The notes under the pieces are model-generated. The model was not told where the DNA came from, did not search any database, and saw only the letters and a list, made by a program, of their open reading frames with translations. A stretch of DNA of 64,000 nucleotides from the NCBI RefSeq assembly GCF_000981385.1, contig NZ_LATZ01000005.1:124001-188000 (forward strand), written 5' to 3'. Below, piece after piece: positions 43,272 to 51,467 of the stretch (position 1 is the stretch's first letter; each line of letters begins with the position of its first letter). Source of the DNA: Bacillus sp. SA1-12 (GTDB taxonomy: Bacteria > Bacillota > Bacilli > Bacillales > Bacillaceae). The position numbers and the translations under genes are program-made.

Positions 43272-44165
43272 TTAAACTTCTTGCTTGCGGAATTTGCTTT
43301 CTTCCAGAAGCTTTTCCATGAATGTGAAGATCTCTTCACCCAGCTCATCGTTATTCAAGGCAAATTCAATCGTCGTCTTCACAAATCCCATCTTCTCGCC
43401 TACGTCATAGCGAATTCCTTCAAAATCAAAGGCATACACATCTTGCATTTTATTTAATTCTTGAATCGCATCTGTCAATTGGACTTCCCCGCCGGCACCT
43501 AATTCTTGCTTCTCTAAAAAGCTGAAAATGTCAGGAGTCAGGATATAGCGTCCCATGATCGCAAGGTTTGATGGCGCTGTTCCAGGAGCAGGCTTTTCAA
43601 TAAAGTTATTAACTTGATAACGTCTTCCTTCAATGGTTTTTGGATCAACAATCCCATAGCGGTGGGTTTGGTTATCTTCTACTGTTTGAACGCCAATCAC
43701 AGAAGAGCCCGTGTTCTCATACTCGTCCATTAATTGCTTCAAGCATGGCGTGTCACTCACAACAATATCGTCGCCAAGTAAAACAGCAAATGGTTCATTG
43801 CCAATAAATTGTCTTGCACACAATACCGCATGGCCTAAACCTTTTGGTTCTTTTTGACGGATATAGTGAATGTTTGCTAGATTACTGGAATGTCTTACTT
43901 TCTCAAGTAAGTCTGTTTTGCCTTTTTCAGATAAGTTTCTTTCAAGCTCCGGCGCCACATCAAAATGATCTTCAATGGCACGTTTTCCCTTACCCGTTAC
44001 GATGATAATATCCTCAATCCCTGCAGCGATCGCTTCTTCTACGATGTATTGAATCGTTGGCTTATCTAGAATCGGAAGCATTTCCTTTGGCATTGCTTTT
44101 GTCGCTGGTAAAAATCGAGTTCCTAATCCTGCAGCTGGAATAATGGCTTTTCTCACTTTTGTCAT
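43272..44165 (-). CDS. galU: UTP-glucose-1-phosphate uridylyltransferase
   Basis: 297 aa. [20 protein letters not shown] is the nucleotide-binding motif, followed by [44 protein letters not shown] and [20 protein letters not shown]. It makes UDP-glucose, the substrate of the dehydrogenase encoded immediately upstream. The ATG at 44165 has AGGAGGAA 7 nt upstream; the TTG at 44171 is too close to it. Stop and start of neighbours are 16-17 nt away. Confidence 0.93.
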   Translation of the reverse strand: MTKVRKAIIPAAGLGTRFLPATKAMPKEMLPILDKPTIQYIVEEAIAAGIEDIIIVTGKGKRAIEDHFDVAPELERNLSEKGKTDLLEKVRHSSNLANIHYIRQKEPKGLGHAVLCARQFIGNEPFAVLLGDDIVVSDTPCLKQLMDEYENTGSSVIGVQTVEDNQTHRYGIVDPKTIEGRRYQVNNFIEKPAPGTAPSNLAIMGRYILTPDIFSFLEKQELGAGGEVQLTDAIQELNKMQDVYAFDFEGIRYDVGEKMGFVKTTIEFALNNDELGEEIFTFMEKLLEESKFRKQEV

Positions 44166-44181
44166 GTTCAATTCCTCCTAT

Positions 44182-45510
44182 TTATTCAACACTTAGTAGA
44201 TTTAAAGAGTTAATAGACGGTCTACCCATTGAGTAATATTCAACTTCATAGTCTTTGATTATCGAAAGGTCATAGCAATTACGACCGTCAAAAATAACAG
44301 GAGTTTTCATCAATTCCTTAAATACTCCAATATCAAGGTCCTTGATTTCATTCCATTCCGTTAAGATTAATGCCGCGTCAGCGCCTTGGAGGGCTTCGAG
44401 CGCACTAGAAACATAGATGATATTCGGATCTAATACATTTTTGGCATTATCCATTGCAACAGGATCATACGCAACGACGTTTGCTCCTTTTACAAGCAGC
44501 TCTTTTGTGATGACGATGGATGGCGCTTCTCTCATGTCATCTGTGTTAGGCTTAAAGGCTAATCCTAATACAGCAATTTTCTTTCCTTCTAAATGATCGA
44601 AGCGATCTTTCAGCTTTTCAAAGAGAATTTCCTGCTGCCTTTGGTTAACACGAATGACTCCCTTTAATAACTCAAAGTCATATTCAACATTGCCGGCAAT
44701 TTGAACAAGTGCTTTTGTATCTTTAGGGAAGCAGGATCCTCCATAACCTATCCCGGCATTTAGGAATTGAGAGCCAATTCGTCCATCCTGTCCCATTCCA
44801 TTGGCAACATCCTCAACATTTGCTCCCAGCTTTTCGCATATATTCGAAATTTCATTGATAAAACTAATCTTTGTCGCAAGAAACGCATTGGCTGCATATT
44901 TAATCATCTCAGCACTGCGGATATCTGTTTTCATGATCGGAATACCAAATGGTTTATTTATTTCCTCGATGATCGTTGCAGCTGCTTCATTTTCAGCGCC
45001 AACAACAATTCTGTCCCCATTAAAAGAATCGTAGATAGCAGATCCTTCCCGTAAAAACTCTGGGTTTGATACGACATCTACTTTTACCGGATGAACAAGA
45101 TGCTGTTCAATCACTGATTTGATCCAATCATTTGTTCCAACAGGTACGGTGCTTTTCGTGACGACAACGACATCTTTTTGCACATGTGCAGCAATATCCT
45201 TTGCTACCTGTTCAACATATGTAAGATTAGCTGAACCATCCGCTTTTTCCGGAGTACCTACCGCAATGTAGATTACATCTGCCTCATGAAAGCCTTCATC
45301 ATGATTGGTTGTAAAAAATAGGCGTTGTTCTTGAATATTTTTTTTCATCAATTCATCAAGACCTGGTTCATAAATGGGAGAGATCCCTTCACGCATCTTA
45401 TTTACTTTGACCTGGTCAATATCGATACATGTTACTTGATGACCTATCTCAGATAAACAAGTACCAGTCACTAAACCAACATAACCAGTTCCAACTACGG
45501 CAATTTTCAT
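44182..45510 (-). CDS. ugd: UDP-glucose 6-dehydrogenase
   Basis: 442 aa. Rossmann motif MKIAVVGTGYVGLVTGTCLS, catalytic Cys in GIGYGGSCFPKDTKAL, and AVLGLAFKPNTDDMREAPS of the C-terminal UDP-binding domain. Oxidises UDP-glucose to UDP-glucuronate with NAD+, indicating a uronic acid in the polymer. In other bacilli this enzyme class (YwqF/TuaD) is a substrate of the CpsD-type tyrosine kinase, matching the kinase and phosphatase encoded upstream. AAAGGTGAACGAAT precedes the ATG; a 240-nt leader lies before it. Confidence 0.94.
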   Translation of the reverse strand: MKIAVVGTGYVGLVTGTCLSEIGHQVTCIDIDQVKVNKMREGISPIYEPGLDELMKKNIQEQRLFFTTNHDEGFHEADVIYIAVGTPEKADGSANLTYVEQVAKDIAAHVQKDVVVVTKSTVPVGTNDWIKSVIEQHLVHPVKVDVVSNPEFLREGSAIYDSFNGDRIVVGAENEAAATIIEEINKPFGIPIMKTDIRSAEMIKYAANAFLATKISFINEISNICEKLGANVEDVANGMGQDGRIGSQFLNAGIGYGGSCFPKDTKALVQIAGNVEYDFELLKGVIRVNQRQQEILFEKLKDRFDHLEGKKIAVLGLAFKPNTDDMREAPSIVITKELLVKGANVVAYDPVAMDNAKNVLDPNIIYVSSALEALQGADAALILTEWNEIKDLDIGVFKELMKTPVIFDGRNCYDLSIIKDYEVEYYSMGRPSINSLNLLSVE

Positions 45511-45677
45511 ATTCGTTCACCTTTTTCTAAAGTTTTAAATGTATTAGGTTAAAAATTGCTTTTACAAATTCAACAAAAGGAAATAGATACAAGAGTGCTT
45601 ACCCATTCAGGATTTTCAACCAAAGATTGATTCATTCTCACTGTTCACCCTAAACAATTCAGAATATTCAGACATAA

Positions 45678-45723
45678 TTCGACATGAACCTGCTAATTTT
45701 CACGGGATAATCGCGGTAGCAGG
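45678..45723. promoter_or_regulatory. leader hairpin and near-perfect 0A box before ugd
   Basis: CCTGCTA (45689-45695) pairs with TAGCAGG (45717-45723). Directly beside it TTCGACAT (45678-45685) contains TGTCGAA on the minus strand, 7 of 8 bases of an 0A box. This is the only sizeable gap within the operon, so extra transcriptional control of ugd and downstream genes is plausible. Confidence 0.4.
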
Positions 45724-45752
45724 AAATCAAGATCCATCTAGCAGCCATTTTA

Positions 45753-46517
45753 TTAGAAAAGCCCTAAAAATTTCTTCTGCCTGATCTTACTTGGTTCTTG
45801 TCTGTACACTACCTGCCCTTGTGTAAGGAGTTCCGCATTTTCTTGAAAGTAGTAAACAGCTTGTATGCCAAATTCCTTTTCAATTTCTGAGATCGATTCC
45901 AGAACCTTAAAGCTTCTGGTTGAAACATTATGGGCATCAGAGGAAATAAAGTGTGTCAAATTCGCCTCGATCAATTTCATTGAAAACTTTTGAATTTTCT
46001 TTCCGAAATGCCCGGTAATACTCCCAGCCGTCACCTGTGTCAGCGCGCCTTTTTTTACTAGATTCAGCAAGAGATCAGGATTTTCCATCACTTCTGCATT
46101 TCTCTCAGGGTGAACAATAACTGGGGTCAGACCCTTCATCTGAAGATCAAACAAAAGCTTTTCCGTATACCTGGGAACATGCCCGGAAGGCAATTCAATA
46201 AATAAATAATTTGTTTGATTGAGAGGAAGAATTTCCCCCATTTCTAAATCCTCCAGAAGCTCACCATAAATGCGCGTCTCCTGGCCTGGTAAAACCTCTA
46301 AGGGAATATTTTCTTTTTGAAGGATTTGATTAAGCTCAACTACCCCTTTTAAAATATTCTGCTTTGTATTACGATACTTACCATTTTGATGATGGGGAGT
46401 CGCAATGATCTTGGTGATTCCTTCTTCGACTGCCAGTTTTGCCATATTAATGGCATCCTGGACAGAATGGGCTCCATCGTCCACACCAGGTAAAATATGA
46501 CTGTGGATATCGATCAC
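45753..46517 (-). CDS. PHP-family tyrosine phosphatase, CpsB/YwqE-like
   Basis: About 254 aa metal-dependent phosphatase that dephosphorylates the partner tyrosine kinase. Metal-binding motifs: VIDIHSHILPGVDDGA, IIATPHHQNGKYRN, LPGQETRIYGELL, PVIVHPERNAEVME and FISSDAHNVSTRS. The GTG at 46517 is preferred, since GGAGGTGA lies 6 nt before it; the TTG at 46532 would overlap that site. It follows the kinase gene by about 50 nt. Confidence 0.92.
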   Translation of the reverse strand: MIDIHSHILPGVDDGAHSVQDAINMAKLAVEEGITKIIATPHHQNGKYRNTKQNILKGVVELNQILQKENIPLEVLPGQETRIYGELLEDLEMGEILPLNQTNYLFIELPSGHVPRYTEKLLFDLQMKGLTPVIVHPERNAEVMENPDLLLNLVKKGALTQVTAGSITGHFGKKIQKFSMKLIEANLTHFISSDAHNVSTRSFKVLESISEIEKEFGIQAVYYFQENAELLTQGQVVYRQEPSKIRQKKFLGLF

Positions 46518-46571
46518 CTTACTCACCTCCAAGGAAAATTCATTTCATTCTTTTCCCTATCCCATGCGGAG

Positions 46572-47273
46572 TTATTTTCCCCCGTAGTAATAATAATACT
46601 GACTATCCTGTGCCTTCTTGTTGTTTAAGACAACGCCAAGAATTTTTGCTTTCGCACTTTGAAGAAGTTCCTTTGCTTTCTTCGCAGAATCTACTTCTGT
46701 TTTTCCGGCACTCGTAACCAATACCACGCCATCTGTGACATTCGACAAGACTTGGGCATCAGTAACAGCTAATACAGGCGGTGAGTCCAGAATGATCACA
46801 TCAAACTCCTGTTTAGCCTCCTCCAACATGGACTTCATTCCTTTTGAACCTAGAAGCTCGGAAGGATTTGGCGGAATTGGACCGCTTGTTAAGACAAACA
46901 AATTCTCTTGTGAAGTCGTTTGAATCGCTTCAACCAGCGTTTCTTGTTTTGTTAGGACATTTGATAGACCAATATAATTTTCTTTATTAAACGTGTAATG
47001 AACGGTTGGTTTACGAAGATCCGCATCAATCATTAACACCTTTTTCCCTTGCTGGGCAAAGACAACTGCTAGATTTGCTGTAGTTGTTGATTTCCCTTCC
47101 GCTGGTCCGGCAGAGGTGACAATGATTGTTTTTAACTCCTCATCAACACTTGTAAATTGAATATTCGTACGAATGGTCCGAAATTGCTCCGCAATTGGTG
47201 ATTTTGGATTTGAAAGAGAAATTAAACTTCTGTTTTGGGATATAAATACTTTATTTTTGTCTTTACGAGCCAA
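46572..47273 (-). CDS. CpsD/CapB-family tyrosine autokinase (first copy)
   Basis: About 233 aa. Walker A TSAGPAEGKSTT, A' VLMIDADLRKP, Walker B VIILDSPP, C-terminal SQYYYYYGGK with five Tyr in a row. Works with the chain-length protein encoded just upstream and the PHP phosphatase downstream. Starting at TTG 47273 gives MARKDKNK, parallel to MARKKFG of the paralogue, and produces the same 11-nt overlap with the upstream gene as in the paralogous pair. Its control targets probably include Ugd. Confidence 0.92.
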   Translation of the reverse strand: MARKDKNKVFISQNRSLISLSNPKSPIAEQFRTIRTNIQFTSVDEELKTIIVTSAGPAEGKSTTTANLAVVFAQQGKKVLMIDADLRKPTVHYTFNKENYIGLSNVLTKQETLVEAIQTTSQENLFVLTSGPIPPNPSELLGSKGMKSMLEEAKQEFDVIILDSPPVLAVTDAQVLSNVTDGVVLVTSAGKTEVDSAKKAKELLQSAKAKILGVVLNNKKAQDSQYYYYYGGK

Positions 47274-48009
47274 CTGACTCACCTCTCGTTCTGATTACAG
47301 TAGATTGGCTAACCTTTTCAGCTGATTCGCCATCCATATTAATCACCGTAACCGCACCTAATACTGGAAGGCCTAACTGATTTTCAATATCTTGCTCTGA
47401 TTTAATCGTGTTATCTAAATACTCAAGTAAAAATGCCAGTCCGACTCCTACCATGACGCCTACAACTAAAGCAATCGCCATGTTGAGAATTGGCTGAGGC
47501 TTGATTGGTGATACGTCTTCACCAACTTGGGCTTGAGTTAAAATATTGACGTTATCAACGTTCATAATCTTTGTAATTTCCGTCTTAAAAATAGCTGCAA
47601 TGGAATTTGCAATAGCTGCTGCTTGTTGCGGATCCTCATGCTCAACTGCAATATTGACAACCTGTGAATTTTCTTCACTTGAAACCGTCACGATTTCGTT
47701 TAGTTCATCAATAGTCATCGGTAACTTCTCTTGAGCAATGACTTTATCTAAAATAGCTGGACTCTTGATAATGACGTTATAAGTATTAATAAGTTGGAGA
47801 TTCGTTTGAACCTCATTTGGACTATACACTTGCTGATCGGTTTTTGCTTGATTGACTAGAAGCTGTGTTGATGACTCATAAACAGGCGTTAAAAGAAAAT
47901 AACTAACAACACCGCTTGTTGAGGTAGCTATAGCTGCAATAATGAGAATGAGTGAGAGACGTTTCTTTAAAGTTAGAAACAGCTCCTTCAAGCTAATTGT
48001 TTCTTCCAT
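47263..48009 (-). CDS. polysaccharide chain-length modulator/kinase activator, YveK/EpsA-like (first copy)
   Basis: About 248 aa, first gene of the EPS operon. ISLKELFLTLKKRLSLILII begins the first transmembrane segment, the extracellular domain contains VYESSTQLLVNQAKTDQQV, and the second membrane helix is near residues 175-197 (NMAIALVVGVMVGVGLAFLL). The cytosolic C-terminal tail contacts the kinase. The ATG at 48009 follows GGAGGTTATC. A perfect Spo0A box lies 58-65 bp upstream. Confidence 0.9.
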   Translation of the reverse strand: MEETISLKELFLTLKKRLSLILIIAAIATSTSGVVSYFLLTPVYESSTQLLVNQAKTDQQVYSPNEVQTNLQLINTYNVIIKSPAILDKVIAQEKLPMTIDELNEIVTVSSEENSQVVNIAVEHEDPQQAAAIANSIAAIFKTEITKIMNVDNVNILTQAQVGEDVSPIKPQPILNMAIALVVGVMVGVGLAFLLEYLDNTIKSEQDIENQLGLPVLGAVTVINMDGESAEKVSQSTVIRTRGESVGS

Positions 48010-48066
48010 GATAACCTCCATCATTTTTGTCAATTTCGTTCTAGCAGTAGTAGCTAAATACAAAAA

Positions 48067-48074
48067 TTGTCGAA
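48067..48074. promoter_or_regulatory. Spo0A box upstream of EPS operon
   Basis: TTGTCGAA, exact 0A-box consensus, 58 bp upstream of the first EPS gene start. The same octamer occurs upstream of the paralogous pair at 33.9 kb. Confidence 0.5.
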
Positions 48075-48123
48075 CTAATCTTACTATTGTTACAAAATGT
48101 GACGTAATTAGGAATGTTTCTCA

Positions 48124-49111
48124 ATAGCTCCACCTTACGTGACTAATTCTACCATTTTTTTTTGCAATTTCTTTGGGTCATTAAGACCAATTTCATTGAA
48201 CAGTAAATCTGGGGCTTGAATTGTAAAGGAATCAAAGGGAGGGACTAATTGCATAAAAGCATTCTTCCATTTCATGCTTTAGTACCCTATCAATTGTAAG
48301 CGTTGCCGTTTTATCGCTTGCAATTTTGGGAAATAGCCGTAGATATGCGATATTTCCTGGCTTTTCTGGTATTTATTTTATATAAATAGCTATAGGAGTT
48401 TTCTATATGTAATTTCGTATTTTTCCTCTAAAAATCATCCAAGATTTGTTTATTGCTTTATTTATATATAGTCTAATGGTGATAATTCAATTTAATTTTT
48501 GTAGTACAAAGGGTTCGATTTTTTTAGGTTTTATGTACTAAAGATTTAGGATTTTTTACAAATTTTGTAATATTACATTTTAGTAAAAGACGGTAAAGAA
48601 TCTGATTATTTTTACAATTCGGATTGGAAATGTAGTTTTAAGTGTTCTTTTGTTTTATTTTGTGTTTTTATTATTTGTATGGATGGTATTGGGATGGGTA
48701 GAAGTGTTTAGGGTGTGGGGTGTGGCTATGTAGCTAGGGAGATTTGGTAACCAATGAATGTTTATTAAATATATCTTTTTTTATGGAAAACATGCTGAAA
48801 CTGGAATTATTATAATTGAATTAAATTATTTTTTAATTCTTAGGGATTTAATTATCTTTGAGAAATGGATAGAAGAGTCTTAACTATCAGATCTTTACTA
48901 AAGATGTCAGTGTGGATCTTGTCATCATTAAGTTGAAGTATTATAAAATATGAGGGAATGACAGATCTTCTAGTCATTATTATGTATTTGAGGTAGACTT
49001 AAGATTTATTATTTCTAAAAATATTATATTTTCAATATGTATAGTTACTATCCTTCATAGAGATTGGATTTTTCTCTTACATTTCTTAAATGATACTACT
49101 CTTTGTATGTA
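48124..49111. other. long AT-rich intergenic region with a hairpin, no gene seen
   Basis: An 11-bp hairpin, AATTGTAAGCG (48292-48302) with CGCTTGCAATT (48315-48325), is the only clear structure. The EPS promoter presumably lies at its left edge. Translation of both strands gives only short ORFs without ribosome sites. Confidence 0.35.
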
Positions 49112-49207
49112 TTAAAACAGCTTAGAAATACCGTATATAATTATAATCCATAAGATTAATGATACACCTACTCCCCATAATACACCCTTTATGAAATTAC
49201 CTCTCAC
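49112..49207 (-). CDS. 31-aa single-helix membrane peptide
   Basis: GTG start at 49207 preceded by AGGAGG with about 10 nt spacing. The product begins RGNFIKGVLWGVGVSLILW and continues IIIIYGISKLF: basic N-terminus, one transmembrane helix, short basic C-terminus. The good ribosome site in an otherwise empty AT-rich region supports translation. Function unknown; type I toxin, regulatory membrane peptide or chance ORF are all possible. Confidence 0.45.
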   Translation of the reverse strand: MRGNFIKGVLWGVGVSLILWIIIIYGISKLF

Positions 49208-49991
49208 GCTAATGATACCTCCTAAAAGGTTTGTTTTAAATTTAAGAACAAAGCAAAAATACAGATCAATAGACAGACTTTTGAACTAATTTACCATCCT
49301 TACCATATTCCGTTGCTACTCTATTTTACCATGCTCTTAATCAGATAAAAAACCTAATAATTATATCTTCCTAATAAACTTTATATCCAAATGCCTGTTA
49401 TCTTTTAAAATTAAATGATTTAATAGGTGCATTGTACTTTCAAACTGCTAAGCTTATTATAAAAATAGATTGATTTTCTCATCCTACTATGGAATCTGCA
49501 AGAATACATTTTTAAATAGAATACTTCCATCTAAAAAGATGCAAAATCCTATAACTATTTATTAATTTGAACAATGATTTAGAATAATAAAAGGAAGTTA
49601 GGTATTTTAAAATATGCGTTATAACAATTCAGGAGTATTGTATACGGGATGTTTCATTAAGATATTTAATAAAGATAAGGTGGATAACATATCTTAAATA
49701 TATTCTTGTATATACTTGGTACTTTTTATAGAAAGAAATAAACTAAAAAAGTCTATGAGGGAGTTTTGGACTTTGAAAAGAAAAGTAAATATAATTTTAC
49801 ATATCTTTATCAATTTTTCCTTTTTAAAGTATGTGGTACTCGACATTATTTTACGAAGGAGAAAAGGTGAAAAGATTTCTGCTGCCTTTTCTTCTTCGTA
49901 CACTATTTGCCTGATTTCTTGATTAGATATATTTATTTTAGGATCATCATCGTCCTTAGCATTTCTTAATATAAGCTGTAATCAATAAAAT
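49208..49991. other. AT-rich intergenic region, no supported gene
   Basis: Two overlapping 68-69 codon ORFs on opposite strands (49694-49922) are Lys/Phe/Ile-rich and lack convincing ribosome sites; I do not accept them. No repeats or RNA genes were seen. Confidence 0.3.
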
Positions 49992-51056
49992 TTAATGAAT
50001 TAATCTTAAGATATCTTCAGCAATTTCTTTAATAACATTACTTTGATTTTTTTGATATTTTGTATTTAGGAATTTATTATTATCATTCAATACTAAATCT
50101 TTAAAGTCACTTCCACTAATTGTCTTAGCAAGATTTTTTGCCTTTAAATAATCAATTGTATTCTGATCCTCTCTCATTCCTTCTCTTTCAATAATTAACA
50201 ATGGCACATCTGCTGCGACAGCTTCACCTACTGTCCCCCACCCAGCCTTGGTTATAACTAAATCACAGGCAGCTATGTAGTTTTGGGTTTCTAAATAATC
50301 GTTTGGTATTTTTGAAACATTTGGATGCTCGATGTTTAAATTGGAAGAAATGATAAAATGAGTATTTGAACTTTTCCATATTGGTAGGTTTTGTAGTTCA
50401 TTAAGCTCCATTTTCATACCTAGCCCTAAAAATACTATTCTTTTTTCCCATCCAATTTTTGAACGAATATGATTTATTTCCTTAATGTTTATTTCTCTAG
50501 AGTAAAAACCATAATTTTTAGTTGTTTTGTTTGTCCATTTCATTTCATTACTTCCTGCTAGAGCAAAGAAAAAATCCATTTTGTGATAGGAGGCTTTAAG
50601 AGGAGCAAGGATTTCTAAAGGTACTAAATCTAAAAAAGCAGTATGCCAGGTGAAATTTGAAATACCTAATGAAGGTACTTCTATTTGTTCAGCCACTTCA
50701 AAAGCTAGTGGTGAGATATCAGAGATGATAAGATCTATTTTTTCTTTTTCTAACCTATTAATTTCTGAATTAATTAAATTTGGTAATGCCTCTAAATACC
50801 TTTCGACTTCTACTACTTGTTTATTTTGATCAGGTTCAATCGATCCTTCTTTTAAAAAATATCCGATATCAGTGGATAATTCAAAAAAGGTGACATTTTT
50901 ATGTGAAAGAGACTTTTTTAGAAAATCCAGTGCAAACTGGTTTACAACTTCAATTTCAACATAAGGGTTTTGCCTAAGTAATTCCCTAATAACGGCTATA
51001 CTCCTTGCAGCATGGCCGTACCCATATTCTGAGATATAATAAACAATCTTTTTCAT
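49992..51056 (-). CDS. GT-B glycosyltransferase (MurG/UGT-like)
   Basis: 354 aa. Begins KKIVYYISEYGYGHAARSIA with the glycine-rich GHAAR acceptor loop of GT28/GT1-like enzymes. The C-terminal donor site is YIAACDLVITKAGWGTVGEA and VPLLIIEREGMREDQNTIDY. Probable soluble, membrane-associated transferase for the second polysaccharide. Preceded by a fragment of a manC gene (51098-51205) and a GGGGAGCAATTGCTCTCC palindrome. A truncated paralogue of this gene follows the intact manC at 54368. Confidence 0.82.
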   Translation of the reverse strand: MKKIVYYISEYGYGHAARSIAVIRELLRQNPYVEIEVVNQFALDFLKKSLSHKNVTFFELSTDIGYFLKEGSIEPDQNKQVVEVERYLEALPNLINSEINRLEKEKIDLIISDISPLAFEVAEQIEVPSLGISNFTWHTAFLDLVPLEILAPLKASYHKMDFFFALAGSNEMKWTNKTTKNYGFYSREINIKEINHIRSKIGWEKRIVFLGLGMKMELNELQNLPIWKSSNTHFIISSNLNIEHPNVSKIPNDYLETQNYIAACDLVITKAGWGTVGEAVAADVPLLIIEREGMREDQNTIDYLKAKNLAKTISGSDFKDLVLNDNNKFLNTKYQKNQSNVIKEIAEDILRLIH

Positions 51057-51097
51057 ATTTTCCTCACCTATGTAAAAGAGGAGAGCAATTGCTCCCC

Positions 51098-51205
51098 TTA
51101 TAAAATTACTTTCGAATTCGTTTCTTTGAAATGGTTTAAGACTTCATCCCAAGTATAATACAAACGAGTAAAGTCTTCATCACTAATTCCTATACCGTTG
51201 TATAT
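51098..51205 (-). pseudogene. C-terminal remnant of a third manC gene
   Basis: The minus strand reads NGIGISDEDFTRLYYTWDEV then LNHFKETNSKVIL and stop. This aligns gap-free with TGREVVDTDFVRLYTNWNEI and LQHYYNSQAQVIV at the end of the intact ManC at 54368-55753. An in-frame stop precedes it at 51206-51208 and no further ManC sequence is found upstream. Its junction with the downstream glycosyltransferase mirrors the manC/transferase junction at 54.35 kb. Confidence 0.8.
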
Positions 51206-51367
51206 TTAAAAATGCTCTTATGCGGTCTGTAGCAAATTGTGTCCTCTCTATCCTTACTACTTCGAGAAGGATGGTTTTTATATTGCCCAGTTAACAAAAG
51301 GAAAAATCAATGTAACAACTCTCTCGGAAAAATATGGTCTAAACAAATATTTTAGCCCCATCAAACA

Positions 51368-51397
51368 AAGGAGGAGGTACGCTAAAGATGCCTCCTT
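51368..51397 (-). terminator. hairpin after lyase gene
   Basis: AAGGAGG (51368-51374) pairs with CCTCCTT (51391-51397). On the minus strand TGTTTG follows, about 70 bp beyond the lyase stop. A weak to moderate terminator. Confidence 0.45.
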
Positions 51398-51467
51398 ACT
51401 ATATAAATACTTAAATTACTCTCTTAATTCTGTTCAAAACACTAATCCTAGTTTACAAATTCGCCAT

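Noticed and set aside
49694..49922. Overlapping 68-69 codon ORFs on both strands
   Set aside because: Low-complexity AT-rich translation, mirrored on both strands, no ribosome sites.
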